DNA of 64,000 nt from contig JADFUC010002118.1 in NCBI GenBank assembly GCA_019722365.1, forward strand, positions 1-64,000, given 5' to 3'. Position 1 is the stretch's first letter. Each line of letters begins with the position of its first letter. Position numbers and translations under genes: made by a program. The notes beneath the pieces were generated by a model. The model ran no database searches. It worked only from the letters and a program-made list of their open reading frames with translations, and had not been told where the DNA came from. Source of the DNA: Lithospermum erythrorhizon (taxonomy: Eukaryota > Streptophyta > Magnoliopsida > Boraginales > Boraginaceae). Shown here piece after piece: positions 36,181-48,872 of this stretch.

Positions 36181-36340
36181 GTAATCGGGTTTGGTAACCT
36201 ACTATCATACGGGATTCAAATGTATGCAAATGATGTCAAAGAATCCAGTATTAATAGACTTTGTGTCTTCAGATATTACTTAATGTGAATCGGGTTGATA
36301 ACCTACTATTATACTTGATTAAAAACGCATGCAGTCAATA
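36181..36340. repeat. Tandem duplication in the nested element
   Basis: Two diverged copies about 105 bp apart sharing AATCGGGTT, AACCTACTAT and ATGCA blocks (starts at 36181 and 36285). Confidence 0.6.
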
Positions 36341-37666
36341 CCAATCCGAGTATAAATGATCTCCGATACCTTGTACATTTTGTGAGATTTGAAGTACGGG
36401 TATTATATTTACAATTCATTTTGTAAATACGTATGGATTGTTTTGAACTACACTGTTTATTTTAAGTTGCATATTTCCTATTATGTTTGGCATATTAAGT
36501 TTACCTATTTTATTCACCATTCATTGGGCAAACTAAATGCATGACTTTATAATGTGAAATAAAATAAGTTAAGGAGAAATCCGAATGACTTGTTGAAACA
36601 AAGTGTTACAACGCGATCTCCTTCAACCATTGCAATCGGTTGTATGCTAATAGAGGATAAACTTTAAATACCACAAACATTTAAGACTAAGTTCAATCAT
36701 GTCGATATCGCCAGACGAATCTCGGGTTCAAGTGAACAAAGTCACACGATATGATTGAAAGATAAATAATTTTTGATTCAATCAAAGGTGATGATGCTAA
36801 GTACCAATATGTCATATTGTTCTTTCAGCCACCAAATGTTCTTTAAATAACAAATCGCTTTTTGGTCTTTTTATAACTCGAATGGTAAAAACTATCAACG
36901 ATCTTAAATTGTATATCTACATCTCGTGACATGTAGTGGTATTTAGTTCATTAACACGACAATACTGCTCATTAATCATGATTTAAACAAAAGTTTACGG
37001 TACGTGAACCGACAAGCCAGTTATCTATCTGCCCGACGCCACTTGTATAAATGAGTCAATATGGAACCGTAGTTGAAGTTAATGATCTCATTATTTCGAA
37101 CTTCAAAGCATGTAGTATGGTTTAAGTAACATTTAGACCGAAAGTTATAGATTGACAAATCTCACATCTCAAATAATTCTCACACAAAAGCCAGAATGCC
37201 TCTTTGCCAGTTACCAAATGTCGAGAATACTAGTTTCGACTCACATGATTTAATCATGGATATGAGCCAAGTATAACAATATTTCAAGACAAAGATACAA
37301 AGAAAGCTTATCACCTCTCGTAACGACAGGCGAATTACTATAAGAGCACACAATTTTAAATCCTCCAATAAGTGGCCTGATTCTAAACTATTTTCTTTGT
37401 ACTTCAGAAGACGAGAAATTTAATGTCATGTTTGACGACATCAAAGCCTATTATCGTGATTCTTATTAAGGAAACATTACTCTACTCTTCTTTAAAAGAC
37501 ACTCCTTGAACAACAAACGATTGAATAATACTTATGGATAATGATCAACAAAGACTCGAGTATAATCTTGAAATAAGCATGGAACTAAGTCAACTCTTAC
37601 TAGACTTAGCTGAGATTCCACTAGTCTAAATTAAGTTTGTATGTTTACATGCTAATTAAAGATTTG

Positions 37667-37857
37667 AGTCATTGAACGATACATCGAATCGATAACGGTA
37701 CGGAAAGGACTATATGAATATCAAGTCCCGAGTCGGAAGTATCATCTATATAAGTAGTATAGTCATTGAATGATACATCGTAATTGATAAGGGTAATGGA
37801 AAGGACCATATGAATACTATCAAGTCCCGAGTCGAAGTATCATCGATATAAGTAGTG
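37667..37857. repeat. Tandem 94-bp duplication in the nested element
   Basis: Copies start AGTCATTGAACGATAC (37667) and AGTCATTGAATGATAC (37761). Both contain TCAAGTCCCGAGTCG and end TATAAGTAGT, with about 10% differences. Confidence 0.85.
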
Positions 37858-40800
37858 AGATCCCAAGACGACATCATTCTAATCTAAACGCATTCTTGTT
37901 AAGATACGTAATTAAGAAATTCTCATAATGAAGTTAAAACACGTATGGATTTAGATCTTTCAATTTCATATACCAAGATAATTTCATTCTAACTGTATGT
38001 GTCATTAGTTGAGCGATACAAGTAAGTGATTGTGTTTAACGTGGCTGAAACACAAAGAATGAAATACCTCACATATTAAAGTCAAGTACACCTACCTTTA
38101 AATTAATTTATTCATATTCAACTATGAAACAACTCAAGAGTTGCTTTGATAAACAAACTTTCAAACGCCTCGTATAGACAAGCTAAGATATGTCACCAGA
38201 GTAGACATAATTTAACTCGCATCTAGAGTCGAGTATCGGAAGTCATTTGTAATCAGCTATTTTGTACATAACTGTAGTGAAGCCGGTATTTATTTCCATC
38301 CACTATAGTGCTACAATTTATTGTACATATGTAGTCTCTCACTATGAAGTACAAATAGTGGAAATAAATATGCCACTTGAATGCATTCAACTGCCCCCGC
38401 AGGGAGATACTAACCAAAGATAACTCTTCTGCTATATCAAGGAGCTTCACTCTCGATGCATTTAAAGCTAAACGCATGGATACAAATGTCAACATGAATA
38501 ACATTACTCCAATAAATGACTTGAGGTCATTTAAATGAAATAAGACGCGAATACAATGGGTCGTAGGCATAAAGCTCTATTTTATCTTCCGGATGGTGAT
38601 TCATCAGAGTAAGAGCTCATTATATATTACTTTCTCGACGCGAATCATCGAAGTAGTAAATGTATTTCATTAATGAGCAATCAATATGAATGAGCTTTTT
38701 AATCATACATTCGGGTTGAGAAACCAAGATTAAACATATTCATCGTCGATCATGTTCATATGTTTATTTCAAACTTTCTTTTTGCTATTCCACAAGTCAG
38801 AATACGCGGTCTAAGCAAGTTATCCAAAAGAAGTTCCTGGCAACGCATCACCGATGACGGATGCTCGACATTTCTATCGAACTCCTCTTAAAATGAGAAT
38901 ATAAAAGAAAGTTTCTATAGCTATCGACCAAAGTTGCAAACTTAAGATCGAAAGTATAATGAAGTTAAATTTCACTTTGATACTTGATGAAAATCAATAA
39001 GAATCAAGAGCGATGAAGAACTTTGGAGTTCTTAAAGGTTAAATTGGGAGCGTGAATCGCATAAATGAAGTTTTATACACTAAATGTTGAAGAAATCTTC
39101 CTACAACCTTAAAAGGTGTATAAGAGTGACAGTTCTTGTACATTTGTGGGCCTAGCTACATGCGACACATGCTATAATCAAATACATTATATATATCCGA
39201 GTCAGATGACATTTGCTTGTTAAGTTTAAGATGTCACGAAGCCCGAGGCGACAGAAATCTATAATAGATTAAATTCTATAAATGGGGACAGATTCTCTCT
39301 GTTGACAGCGCAACTCTTCATTAGAGGTCTAATCCCCACTAGTAAAGTGCCTCACATTAACGAGAGCGGTCAAGTCTATTACATAGTAATATGAGTCCAC
39401 CCAGATGCCACGCCAAGGTCATGTGTCAGGCACCTCAATCCATGACATAGCATGATTCCATGATTGAATTGTGAAGTTTTACTTAAAGGTATTCAATGTG
39501 ATTCGAATACATGCTGGGTAAGAACTTTAAGTGAATAGAGGTAACTATAGTTATACGGAATGGATCACTGTCGATTCACTTGTAACCGAATGCGACACCG
39601 CATTATGGACAGCCAGGCCCATATGAAAAGCTATTAGCCAAGAATTTCAATAATAGGACTGAGTCTGGTATACTGGCGAGTAAACTAAAAGGAAACTTGA
39701 ACTCAATATTACAACTGACCAAATAATTGCTTTGTTGGTAATGTTGTTAAAAGAATGTGTTTTAACACACTTCGAGTCAGGTTGTAAACCTACCCGGATA
39801 ACCCCGAGAAGTGGTTGAAAACCCATTTAGATCATAGTCATGTATGACTATGTCAGGATAATCTTAGTCATCAATGATTCCCCGGTCGGTGCAGAATGGG
39901 CCGATGAATATAAAGCGTCATTGTAGTAGTATTCCAATAAAGAGTCGTGATTATAATCACTATCCTTTGCTTTACATGTCCTCGAATGACCAAGAATTAC
40001 AGCTTAAAGGATCCATGTATGGATTTTAAGCATGCATCTCGGAGTCGGTGATCCTTCCCCCAATCAAGTTTGGCTTTTCACGAGCTTAACGAAGGAACCG
40101 AACGTGGCAAAGTTCAACGGGAGCTACTATTCACTTTCTCGGAATAAGTTGTAATTGATTAAAAACAAAAGTCTTTGTGTTTTAATTTTGTTGTTAACTA
40201 CAACTACATGAATGCGTGATTCATCTATATAGTTACTCCATTATTATTTCACATACCGTCAGTAATATAAATAAGGCTAATGTGACAGATCCTCGATGAG
40301 TGAAAAGTTAAATCCCTAGGTTAGTTTATGTTTTCTAGAGAGGCAACATGAATTGTTGATTACACCTCTTCAAGCCTAGAAATATAGGATAACCAAAGGC
40401 CTCGTCGATGCCGATAGTTGCATGGTATTAAAGATCATACGACTAACATGGTATTTTGATTAATGATCAAGATCGATCACGTTAGCCCGCAGACTGGGAT
40501 CAATACCACGGGTCACGGCCATGACTAGGAGTCGGGTATGACCGAAACGACCATGGGCATATGTATATCTCGTGTCCTATGATATTTGTTTAGAATTTTA
40601 GGTTCGACAATTTAGACCTACGTATAACTATCTGCGGTTATAATGGAAGCTCAGATTTCTTTGACTATGCATCAAACGCCTCGCCTTAAGCCGATTATAA
40701 CGGGCATATGTCGGGTCACAATGCAGAGTATAACGATAGATGCTAATATATCGAGGATTTATCCGCCCTGATATACAAGGAAGACCTCAAGTCTCACACA

Positions 40801-40958
40801 TTGGTACCGATTGCTTGGCTGACTTCATAACGCTATTCAGCCATACTGAAAGTAAAGAAAGTCAGGGTGTTTCATGACACACTTCTTATGGTTAGCCTAA
40901 TACTAGAGATCGCGATAAAGGAATCGACGGCACCTCGCCCCGCGGCAAGTTTCGGGAG

Positions 40959-41849
40959 TGTTTCGAAATCAAGGAAATTGATTCCCTTTTATTATGACTG
41001 CTGCGACAATTGTATCAATTCATTTACCGGATCGTTAAATGTGATTATTGGAACTCGAGTTCACCTTAGTAATTGCATATTACCAGCGTGGGTTCTCATG
41101 ATAATTTGCGGGTTATGAGCGATTGCTAGATCTTACTCATTAATCGTTATAATAGCCAGTAATTGGTCGACATTATTATTATACAACTTACTATTATTCG
41201 AGCCTAAGGTCACACACATACAAAGGACGTTGAATTATATTTCATGTAAGAAATTAAACTACATTTGATAAATTAAGAGTCGAGTAGTAATCAACTAATA
41301 TTCTCAATCAGATTTTTACATCGAGCACGTAAAATATAAATCGATTTAATCCGAATTAATTAATTAGTCAATCAATTAATTCGGGATAGTTGGGCTAAGT
41401 TTCATGATTTTACTAAAGGTTTAATTAAATTTGGAATCTAGTCGTCTATTAAGCTATTCGGTTGGGCTTTTAGGTTTGGCATATATAAGAAAACTTATTA
41501 AGGTTTTCTTCATAAGTTTTTGTTCATGAAATGAAACAAAAACTCCCAAATTCTCCCTCCTCCTCCTCCATACGTCGAAATATTCAAATTCAATCCATGT
41601 TTTAGCAAACACAAATGTAGGATTCAACCTCTCCTGGTGTGGACCAACTAGAGGCACTACATTTGAAGTGCTCAACCCATGGAATTCAAAGGAGGCTTCG
41701 CGGAAAGATTCGGGAGATGACCGCTGCCTCCTCGTGCTAACTCAGATTCATAATTGCAATTTGCGTGTTTTAGACACTTTATATCATTTTGATCCGTGAT
41801 GTATGAATTTGGTGTTTATCACAAATAAAATTCATACTAGATTCTAACA
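40959..41849 (+). repeat. 3' LTR of the nested element (891 bp)
   Basis: Begins TGTTTCGAAATC and ends GATTCTAACA. Shorter than its partner through several small deletions, for example around 41360-41460. Confidence 0.8.
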
Positions 41850-41854
41850 AGTAT

Positions 41855-43016
41855 TTCTATCGATTACCTTCTTTCAGCCTAGCAAAATATTAAGAGGTCG
41901 GGTAGATCCTCTTACCGCATCTTTCCTACGCTCTAACCCCGGACGATCCTTGTAACACCCTTTGGTTGCAATCTTATACGTAAAACCTGATTTATGACCC
42001 CTCGCTACTATGTGCTCCTTTTGTCACCTTCCGTGACTCCCCACCAAATGCAATTCCATAACCCTCAAGATCCAATCGACTTACTAAAATAAGATTACCC
42101 GTTAGTTCGGGTACATATCCACCTTCTCGTAATCTTCCATATGGAACCATTTGATAAATCCTCAAATCAACATCATTCATACACACAACATCAAGGGCCC
42201 TTCCATCTACAAGATGAATCTTTCCTAAATCTCCAAAGAATATAATTTACCATTATGTTACAATCACCATGGGATACGAGCATGACGCCCAAAATCTAAC
42301 ACTCAAGAGTCAATCGAACCTACCTCACCATTCAATAAGATTTTCAATCGCTTATCACATCGATGGCTCTCTTCCCTACAATGCTCTTAATTTGACCTTT
42401 CTTGCCACAGCCTCCAAAGATTCAACTACCCATCCGAATCTACCCTTCAGCCTCATTCCTGTTTTGATGTTCTTCCTACTTCCATCACCTACAACAAAGA
42501 GGGGCCCCAATTCACCACACCTGATTCCTTCAATCGAATTTTCTCATCCAAAATCCGAGCAACAATATCCTTAGAGTTCAACTGCCCTTCCTGCACATGA
42601 CTCCACCGAACTCTCATGGATTCATAACTATTTGGCAACGATGCCAAAATAATTAATGTTTTCCATTCATAATCTACACAACCGGCTGCTTGCCAATTGA
42701 TTAATTATGTTGTTCATATTATTCAAGTGTGTGTGTTCACGTATACCTTCAACCATCTTCAAATTAAATAAATATTTTAATGTGAGATACCTTATTGAAG
42801 CAGTAGTGGGTTTCTCATACAACTGAAGGCTTTCTATCGCCTCCAATGTGTCATGGTCTCTTTCACCATATTACGAGACACACATCGCCTACCAATCGGA
42901 TTGCCCCTAACTTTCATGTATAGTTTACTCCACTTGTGTATAGTCATCTCTGCTTCAGCTTTCTCAAATAGTGGTTCAGCCAAGTCCTTCTTATACGTAT
43001 AATCTTCAATTTGCAT
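41855..43016 (-). pseudogene. Decayed copia gag and protease-proximal pol
   Basis: The frame starts MQIEDYTYKKDLAEPL at 43016, the classic copia gag N-terminus. After stops and shifts come LASLPNSYES and EDI-like segments of gag (about 42560-42660), then MNDVDLRIYQM...VPELTGNLILVSRLD...IAFG...KVTKGA at 41992-42186, the segment between copia protease and integrase. Many stops make it non-functional. The sequence ends where the nested LTR element begins (41854). Confidence 0.8.
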
Positions 43017-43126
43017 CTTCTACAACGAAAAAATTATTATATCAAACATCTTCATACCTTTGTAATATCATTGCACCTTCGTCTTCCAACCATAATCCTC
43101 TCAATTACTTGATTATCACAACCATC

Positions 43127-43138
43127 GCTTGATACCAA
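43127..43138 (-). other. Copia primer-binding site
   Basis: Minus strand TTGGTATCAAGC immediately inside the 5' LTR, close to the initiator methionine tRNA complement TGGTATCAGAGC. Confidence 0.7.
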
Positions 43139-43139
43139 T

Positions 43140-43672
43140 TATTAGGAATTCTATACTTTCACTAAACTAATTCTCAGGGTACCTCAAATTATAATAAATC
43201 CGACCGGCCCCGGATGATAAACTACTTCCTGATCGATAATACTACGCTAATTTAGATGACGATAAAAAGGAGAAAGCAATAAATGGCACAAGAATTATCC
43301 CGTTCACTCCTCAACGTGATAGTTAATCCACCGCCGCAGATCCACTAATAACTTCAGGAAGAATTATTTATATGACTCAAAACCTATTCTATGATCTCTC
43401 AATTAGATGTTTTCTTATAGATTGAAAACTCTAATTACAAGCCTCACAAATCTCTCTCAAGACTATTTCTTATGATTCTAATATTTGAGTACACCAATAA
43501 TCAATCAAGAGATCCCCTATTTATAGGCTAAAAGGCTTCTACTCATCCAGATATCAGCCCAAGCCAAGCAAATTTAAGTCCAAACTTGTCTAATGTTTGC
43601 CTCAAAGACTTGACCATCAAGTTATCTAAACTTGGCCACCAAGTTATCCAAATATGGCTTCACACTCCAACA
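43140..43672 (-). repeat. 5' LTR of the copia element (about 533 bp)
   Basis: Partner of 32427-32948, differing by scattered substitutions and small indels that point to an old insertion. The primer-binding site abuts its inner end. Confidence 0.85.
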
Positions 43673-43743
43673 CACCATACCAAACATAAACCAAACCGTG
43701 GAAGATGCTGTGAAAGAATCGACATGGTTTTTCAGTGGATTTG

Positions 43744-43838
43744 TAACAATTGTATATAAACCGAATTCCAAAAATAACAATTGTATATAAAAACCCGAAT
43801 TCAAAATTGTGTTTAACGATTGTATATAAACCCGAATT
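43744..43838. repeat. Three copies of a TATA-containing repeat
   Basis: ACAATTGTATATAAAC occurs at 43744, 43776 (with an extra A) and, as ACGATTGTATATAAAC, at 43815, each followed by CCGAATTC. Spacing is 32 and 39 bp. It lies just outside the copia target duplication. Confidence 0.8.
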
Positions 43839-43859
43839 CGGGATTTCTAGGATTTATAA

Positions 43860-44640
43860 AAATAATAACCTCTGAAGTTGTACCGTTCTTGAGGATTTGT
43901 AGCAGGAATATATTTGAGACTACGAACAATCAACGTAGATTGTCTCATGAATAGTACATAGCAGTGAACAAGCCGCTCGTAGCCCGAGGCTTTTGCTAAA
44001 CTCCTTTAAAAATTAACTAAGGAAGAGAGATGGGAAAGAAAATTTCAAGGAAATTCTCCTCCTACTAATAGACCAAAAGGAAAGGGGAAGGGCTGGAAAT
44101 GAATAGGCAAATCATTGATCCAACTTAGCCCCACTATACTTCGGAGTTGAAGGCCCTAAAATTTAGGCGCTCAAGTGATGTGGTGAACAAAAAATATTAT
44201 TCCGCTTCTCTGACCCTAGCCACATGACTTCCAGGTGAAATTTCATAATTGAAATTTCGCCCCATCATTTCCATACAGTTCACTTTAAACATTTGAGGTT
44301 ATAATCGCATTATGGCTTGATTTCGTTGTATGTGTGTGACCTCTTAGGCTCGATCGACAATAAAATATATTAATCTATGTTAACTGAACATCATATTAAT
44401 ATATAGATATGAGCGGACTCTAGCAAGCCATCATAACTCCTAATGTCAATCGAGTTACCTAATATATTAATTGTCCAACATTTAACATATATCCGAACTT
44501 ATAACATTAAATCTAATAATAGGTTGTACAATCTAATTGTTCAACATACATATATATTTATGAGATCTAACATCTCATGTTTTGACACTCGAAATCAATC
44601 GAACCCATTGATTAATAGTAGCATGGTGTGAAATGAATTA
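43860..44640 (-). mobile_element. Minus-oriented LTR fragment related to the nested element's LTR
   Basis: TGTATGTGTGTGACCTCTTA followed by GGCTCGA at 44328-44355 is the reverse complement of a block in the LTRs at 33320 and 40959 (CGAGCCTAAGGTCACACACA). A similar block occurs at 49370. Boundaries are not defined. Confidence 0.45.
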
Positions 44641-46106
44641 AAGTTAATTAATTTAAATTAATAAAATTTAATTTGTATGAATTTAATTTAATTAATTTTT
44701 CAACAAATACTGATACATGTGTTGATTAAGGGTTAAATCCGAGCTTCAATCAAAAATTCAATAAATTGAAAATAATAGGGTTAGGGATTGAGCACCTTAT
44801 GTGTAATTTTAGGTTAAAATTAGGGTTTAAACATTAATTAAAACAATTTTAAACCTAGAATAAATTCGAAGATACGGGGCTGAAATTCAATGCATCTAAG
44901 AAAATGTCGGAATTGATAGTGATATTTTAAATAGAAAACACTTGAATGGTGTGCCTTTTTGGTTTTCTTGGAGGTTAAGTTGAGCTAAAATATCTGATGG
45001 TCTAGATCATGCCTCAACAATTTTATTTATTAACGAATCAAATCATGATCCACCTAAAAATGAATCAACCAATCAAAAGAAGGCCCGAAAGCCTATAAAT
45101 TGCCCTCATTTTTTAAAATAAAAGGAGGAACTGACAAAAGAAAGAAGGAAAAAGTCAGGAAGTGTGAAAGAAGGTGGAAAAGTTGCAGAAAGCTCTGAAG
45201 AGAATCATCACCAAAACCACATGGAAATTCAAACTTCAAAAAAGGATCACCCGAGCTGAAATTAAGGGTGAGTTAATGAGCACCACACGATGAACAACGG
45301 TATTAGCTCGAATATCGAGAATCCGAAAGTTGCGGGGAAAAAGCTTGCTAAGGCTCACTATAGTAAATCAAGGGTAGAACAAGTTGTTGGGGCCACTTTG
45401 CTCGTATCAGCACACTTGAACAAAGGAAGGCTGCTTTGAGGCCCACGTCTTTCAGCATTAGGAACAGACGACCACGAAGCTGAGGTTCGTCGATTCGATT
45501 ACTAAGATTTGCTAAAGCTCTGAACAGTCGACCATGCAGTCAAAGGCGCTGAAGTATCTGACTAGGACCCGTATCCGAAATTCGGCGCTGACCTTCCCAA
45601 TCTAGGAAGGTCAAGTCTCCTTGACGCAGAGTCAACCCGATGCTCAGTGCATGCAGAATTGGGGAGGGGGTCAGGTCATTACCAGGCCTACCTCTAAATC
45701 TAGGAAGGTTCAAGTTTACACCAACTTGACTCATATCGCCAGAATGCGGCTTTGTAAACGGACGAACCATACGAACTATCTGACGTTTGAGTTTGGCTGC
45801 ATAGATGTCGAACCTATTGTTCGATCTAGTCCGATTTTGCAAATCTTAAATTTCGAAGTTCGATCGGTTCGGACCACAATTTCGCAAGCTTGATTCTATA
45901 ACCAATTAGAATTATATATTAACAATACATATTTTGTCTCACGAGAAAATTCATAATCCCACTACTCCTACTCACACTCTGATATTATAATATGCAGGCC
46001 AGCACAAATTCATAACATAAAATACAACCCAATATGAAATATTCAAAATTAACTAAAACTATTTTCAATCAAAATACAAAAATAAGAACTTCAATCTCTT
46101 CATTCT
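44641..46106. other. Non-coding region with a TATA-like element, unassigned
   Basis: 44641-44900 is AT-rich. CCTATAAATTGCCC at about 45090 resembles a retroelement or gene TATA box. 45400-45880 is of higher GC with no recognised protein; the opposed frames at 45540-45893 have no motif and are probably by-products. Confidence 0.4.
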
Positions 46107-46750
46107 TCAAGTTCTACGCGCCTTTTTCTTGCTATTCTTAGAGTTGGGTGGCTTCTGTGATTTTTGTGTTGATGTTTGAGCTTCAGGAATAACAGGATGT
46201 GTAACATCAAGATTTCCCTCATTGTTCGGTTGCAAGTTTTGTGAAGAAACAACATCTAGGGCAACAATCAATCGGATACTTGATGAACCAATAATGAAAT
46301 GCTTCCATGCTTTATTTTCAATCAATTTAAAATCATTGTTGTCCAAATCTTGGAAATTAGAACTCATAACTATGTTTGTTTAATTATTCATCATCTTTTC
46401 ATGAATATTATAGGCAACAAGTCACACAAAAGTAGATTGTAGGCAACAGAGATTGGAAATCAAAATTATATTTCATTATCTTTCCATATATATTATAGGC
46501 AACATAGTCAACATGCAAAATCCAAAAGTTACACAAATGTATAAGTAAAAAAGATAGCTGAATCCACGCAAAAAGCATGTTATCTCTTTATACATAAGGA
46601 AATCAGATAGTTTTAATCATTATCTTTCAAGAATAACATGAATAGTTAATTCAGTCACACAAAACTAAGGCATCAAAATTATCAACAAGATGATATCTGA
46701 GTTCCTCAAAATACAATTCAATATCATTCTTTTCTTTACCTTCATTATTA

Positions 46751-48420
46751 TTATACATGCATAAATTCATTCGTCGTTTCTTGATTGGAAGAAGGTGGCT
46801 GCTTCAAATAAGGACTATAACCTTCAAGCCCTTTTCTTTTATTGTCCCCATATATTACTGTATACTGCTCAAACAAGTCAGAGAAGCATTGCTCCACCTT
46901 TTCCATCTTCTCTTCATAATCATATGGATATATTATCTTATAAGAAAACTTAATCATTCCACGTTCTATATACAGGATCAAGTGTCCCAGATAACAACGA
47001 GATCACACTCATGTGTTTTATCATACTTAAGGGACATTCTAACAGTCATGTTTTGCATATACTTCTTACTAGATACATCAAGTTGAATATTTAGCAATTA
47101 ACTCTTTAAAGCAGTGACGGTAAATTTAATGAACCAACAATAAGATTTTCCAAATCAAGAAAAATTTTCAAAGAAAAAACAAACTTCTTCCAGCAACTTC
47201 TTCCCAGGAAGAGACAGGGAGCTTGCAAAGAAGCATCATCATCCTATTTTATAGAAACACTACCTATTGTTATAGGCGTGTTGGCTTATGCTATATGTAC
47301 TATTTTTTTAGTGTTGTTTGTTTTGGCTTAACTTATTAGAAATACAACTTCAAATTGATTCTATGTTCATTAAAGGAGCCCAATCTATTTTCGAGACCCA
47401 AACAAATATTTCACTCCCACTTTCTAACAATAATAATAACATAAATCAATTTCTTTCGAGCCATCCTCGCAGCCAGTTTATTATATTAGCCTTGACGTCA
47501 ACATGGAATAGCACTTTACCGTCCCCAAAACTAAATTTGAATGCAAATTATGATCCTTTTTTAGAATAGCAATACAAGCATCATTTGTAGAAGCATATCC
47601 AACGATCATAAGCTATCTTATCAGCGATCTGAAAAACCTTAGCATTCTGGACTCATGAACTTTTTTGCGATGTAGCCCGTTGTGAGGAGGCACATTAACA
47701 AAAGAAAGAACTGTTTTTTGTAAACTCCAATTTCTATTCACATAATGACAAGTAATGACCATATAACCAAGCCTTTGAACACCAGACCACCAACAATCAG
47801 TTGTCAAACTTACTCTATTAACCTTACTCAAAATGTTTATAAGTCTTTTTTCTTGAATCATAACTGACAAAACACTCTTTCGCACATATATCTACTAATT
47901 TTTTTGTAAATGGCCAGGTGGCTATGCCTTAAGAAACTCACTAAACACTTTATGTATTTCAACAATGCTAAATGGGTACTCATGAGCCAACATCATATGA
48001 GGCGGAGTTAATCTTTTTCTTTCTGAGCCAAAAAATGAATATATTCAACGAGCTGTCACCCTCGAGAAAAAGGGAATTACCCATGCAGAGGTGAAAGGTT
48101 TGGATAGTGGACTTACTATTATCTTCTTTAACTTTCTTAGAAACAGAAGTTAGAAGCGTGTTGCTGAGGATTCTCTCAAGTATATGCTTACCAAGTGAGA
48201 AGTTGTGCCCGCACGTAATAGAGAAGCTTCTTGCGGTGTATATATTTATTCTTTCAATTGGCAAGGTCACTTCTTTAAAATGATCCTAAGCTAATGACTC
48301 TTTTCTAGGATTAGTAGCAACTTCAACTGCATCACCTCTCTCAAAACCACCAGTAGATTCCAAAGCAACCAACCCATTTGAACCGCGGGAGATTCCTGTA
48401 CCACCGGCAGTCGAGATTGA
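46751..48420 (-). pseudogene. Decayed hAT-superfamily transposase
   Basis: Minus-strand reading, broken by stops and shifts. A BED-type zinc-finger-like segment lies near 48270-48150 (DHFKEV...CGHNFSLGKHIL), AHEYPFSIVEI near 47990, and the central motif VNRVSLTTDCWWSG...GYMVITCHYVN...LSFVNVPPHNG at 47613-47885. Then come IADKIAYDRW and a KDHNLHSNLV-like segment, and IKFSYKII...MEKVEQCFSDLFEQYTVIYG at 46751-46981, resembling the hAT RNase-H-fold insert. The C-terminal dimerisation domain is not evident. The 86-residue frame at 46107-46367 (Lys/Ser-rich end) may be another fragment, but I cannot place it. Terminal inverted repeats were not found. Confidence 0.72.
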
Positions 48421-48597
48421 TACTCCACCGTTTTATTATCCTCATCGTTTCAAAGGGCGATTATGAAGGGCTCAACAAAGGAATATGTTATTAATCAATA
48501 ATATAAAAGTACAATTGAGCAATTTACAAAGTACACTAATTAACTATTATATAATTCAATTACAAATTTACATGTGTACAATTACACAATCTGAAAG

Positions 48598-48872
48598 TCC
48601 TAATTTAATTAAAATGGAACCCTAATTATTTTAAAACCCTCAATTTAATTATAATGGAAACCCTAATTAATTTAAAATCCCTAAGTTAATTAAACTAGAA
48701 AGCCCTGATTAATTAAAGTAGAAACCACAATTATTTGAAACTGATTTAATTAAAATAGAAAACCACAGTGTCGAAAATGGAAAATCTAGTTAATTTGAAA
48801 TCCATAATTTAATTAAACTAGAAAGCCCCAATTTAGTTAAAGTAGAAACCCCCAATTTAATTAAACCAGAAA
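48598..48872. repeat. AT-rich minisatellite
   Basis: A dozen degenerate copies of about 20-24 bp built on CCCTAATTTAATTAAAATGGAA, alternating with CTAGAAAGCC and GTAGAAACC variants. Confidence 0.8.

Larger units (their letters stand above)
33320..41849 (+). mobile_element. Nested LTR element without recognisable genes (LARD-like, 8.5 kb)
   Basis: LTRs at 33320-34294 and 40959-41849 share order and many exact blocks, including GTGGGTTCTCATGATAAT, TATACAACTTACTATTAT and GGCACTACATTTGAAGTGCT. TATA-like TATATAAG sits at matching places (about 33890, 41480), orienting the element on the plus strand. AGTAT flanks both ends (33315-33319, 41850-41854). The 6.66-kb interior shows no gag, protease, RT, RNase H or integrase motif in any frame I read, and no clear primer-binding site, so it looks like a large retrotransposon derivative mobilised by another element. 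It could instead be an element whose coding region has decayed beyond recognition by eye. Confidence 0.75.
32427..43672 (-). mobile_element. Ty1/copia retrotransposon, split by a nested LTR element
   Basis: Minus-strand element with LTRs at 43140-43672 (5') and 32427-32948 (3'), both bounded by TGTTGG.../...TAACA-type ends. The flanks are identical CACCA (32422-32426, 43673-43677), a perfect 5-bp target duplication. Between LTRs it has a primer-binding site, decayed gag and protease-proximal pol on the right, and a short 3' remnant (32949-33314) on the left; the rest of pol (most of integrase, RT, RNase H) was lost or never present. At 33320-41849 a separate LTR element with its own target duplication is inserted. 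Confidence 0.85.

Noticed and set aside
45540..45893. Opposed frames of 90 and 100 residues
   Set aside because: Mutually antisense, no motifs, in a locally GC-richer repeat-like segment.
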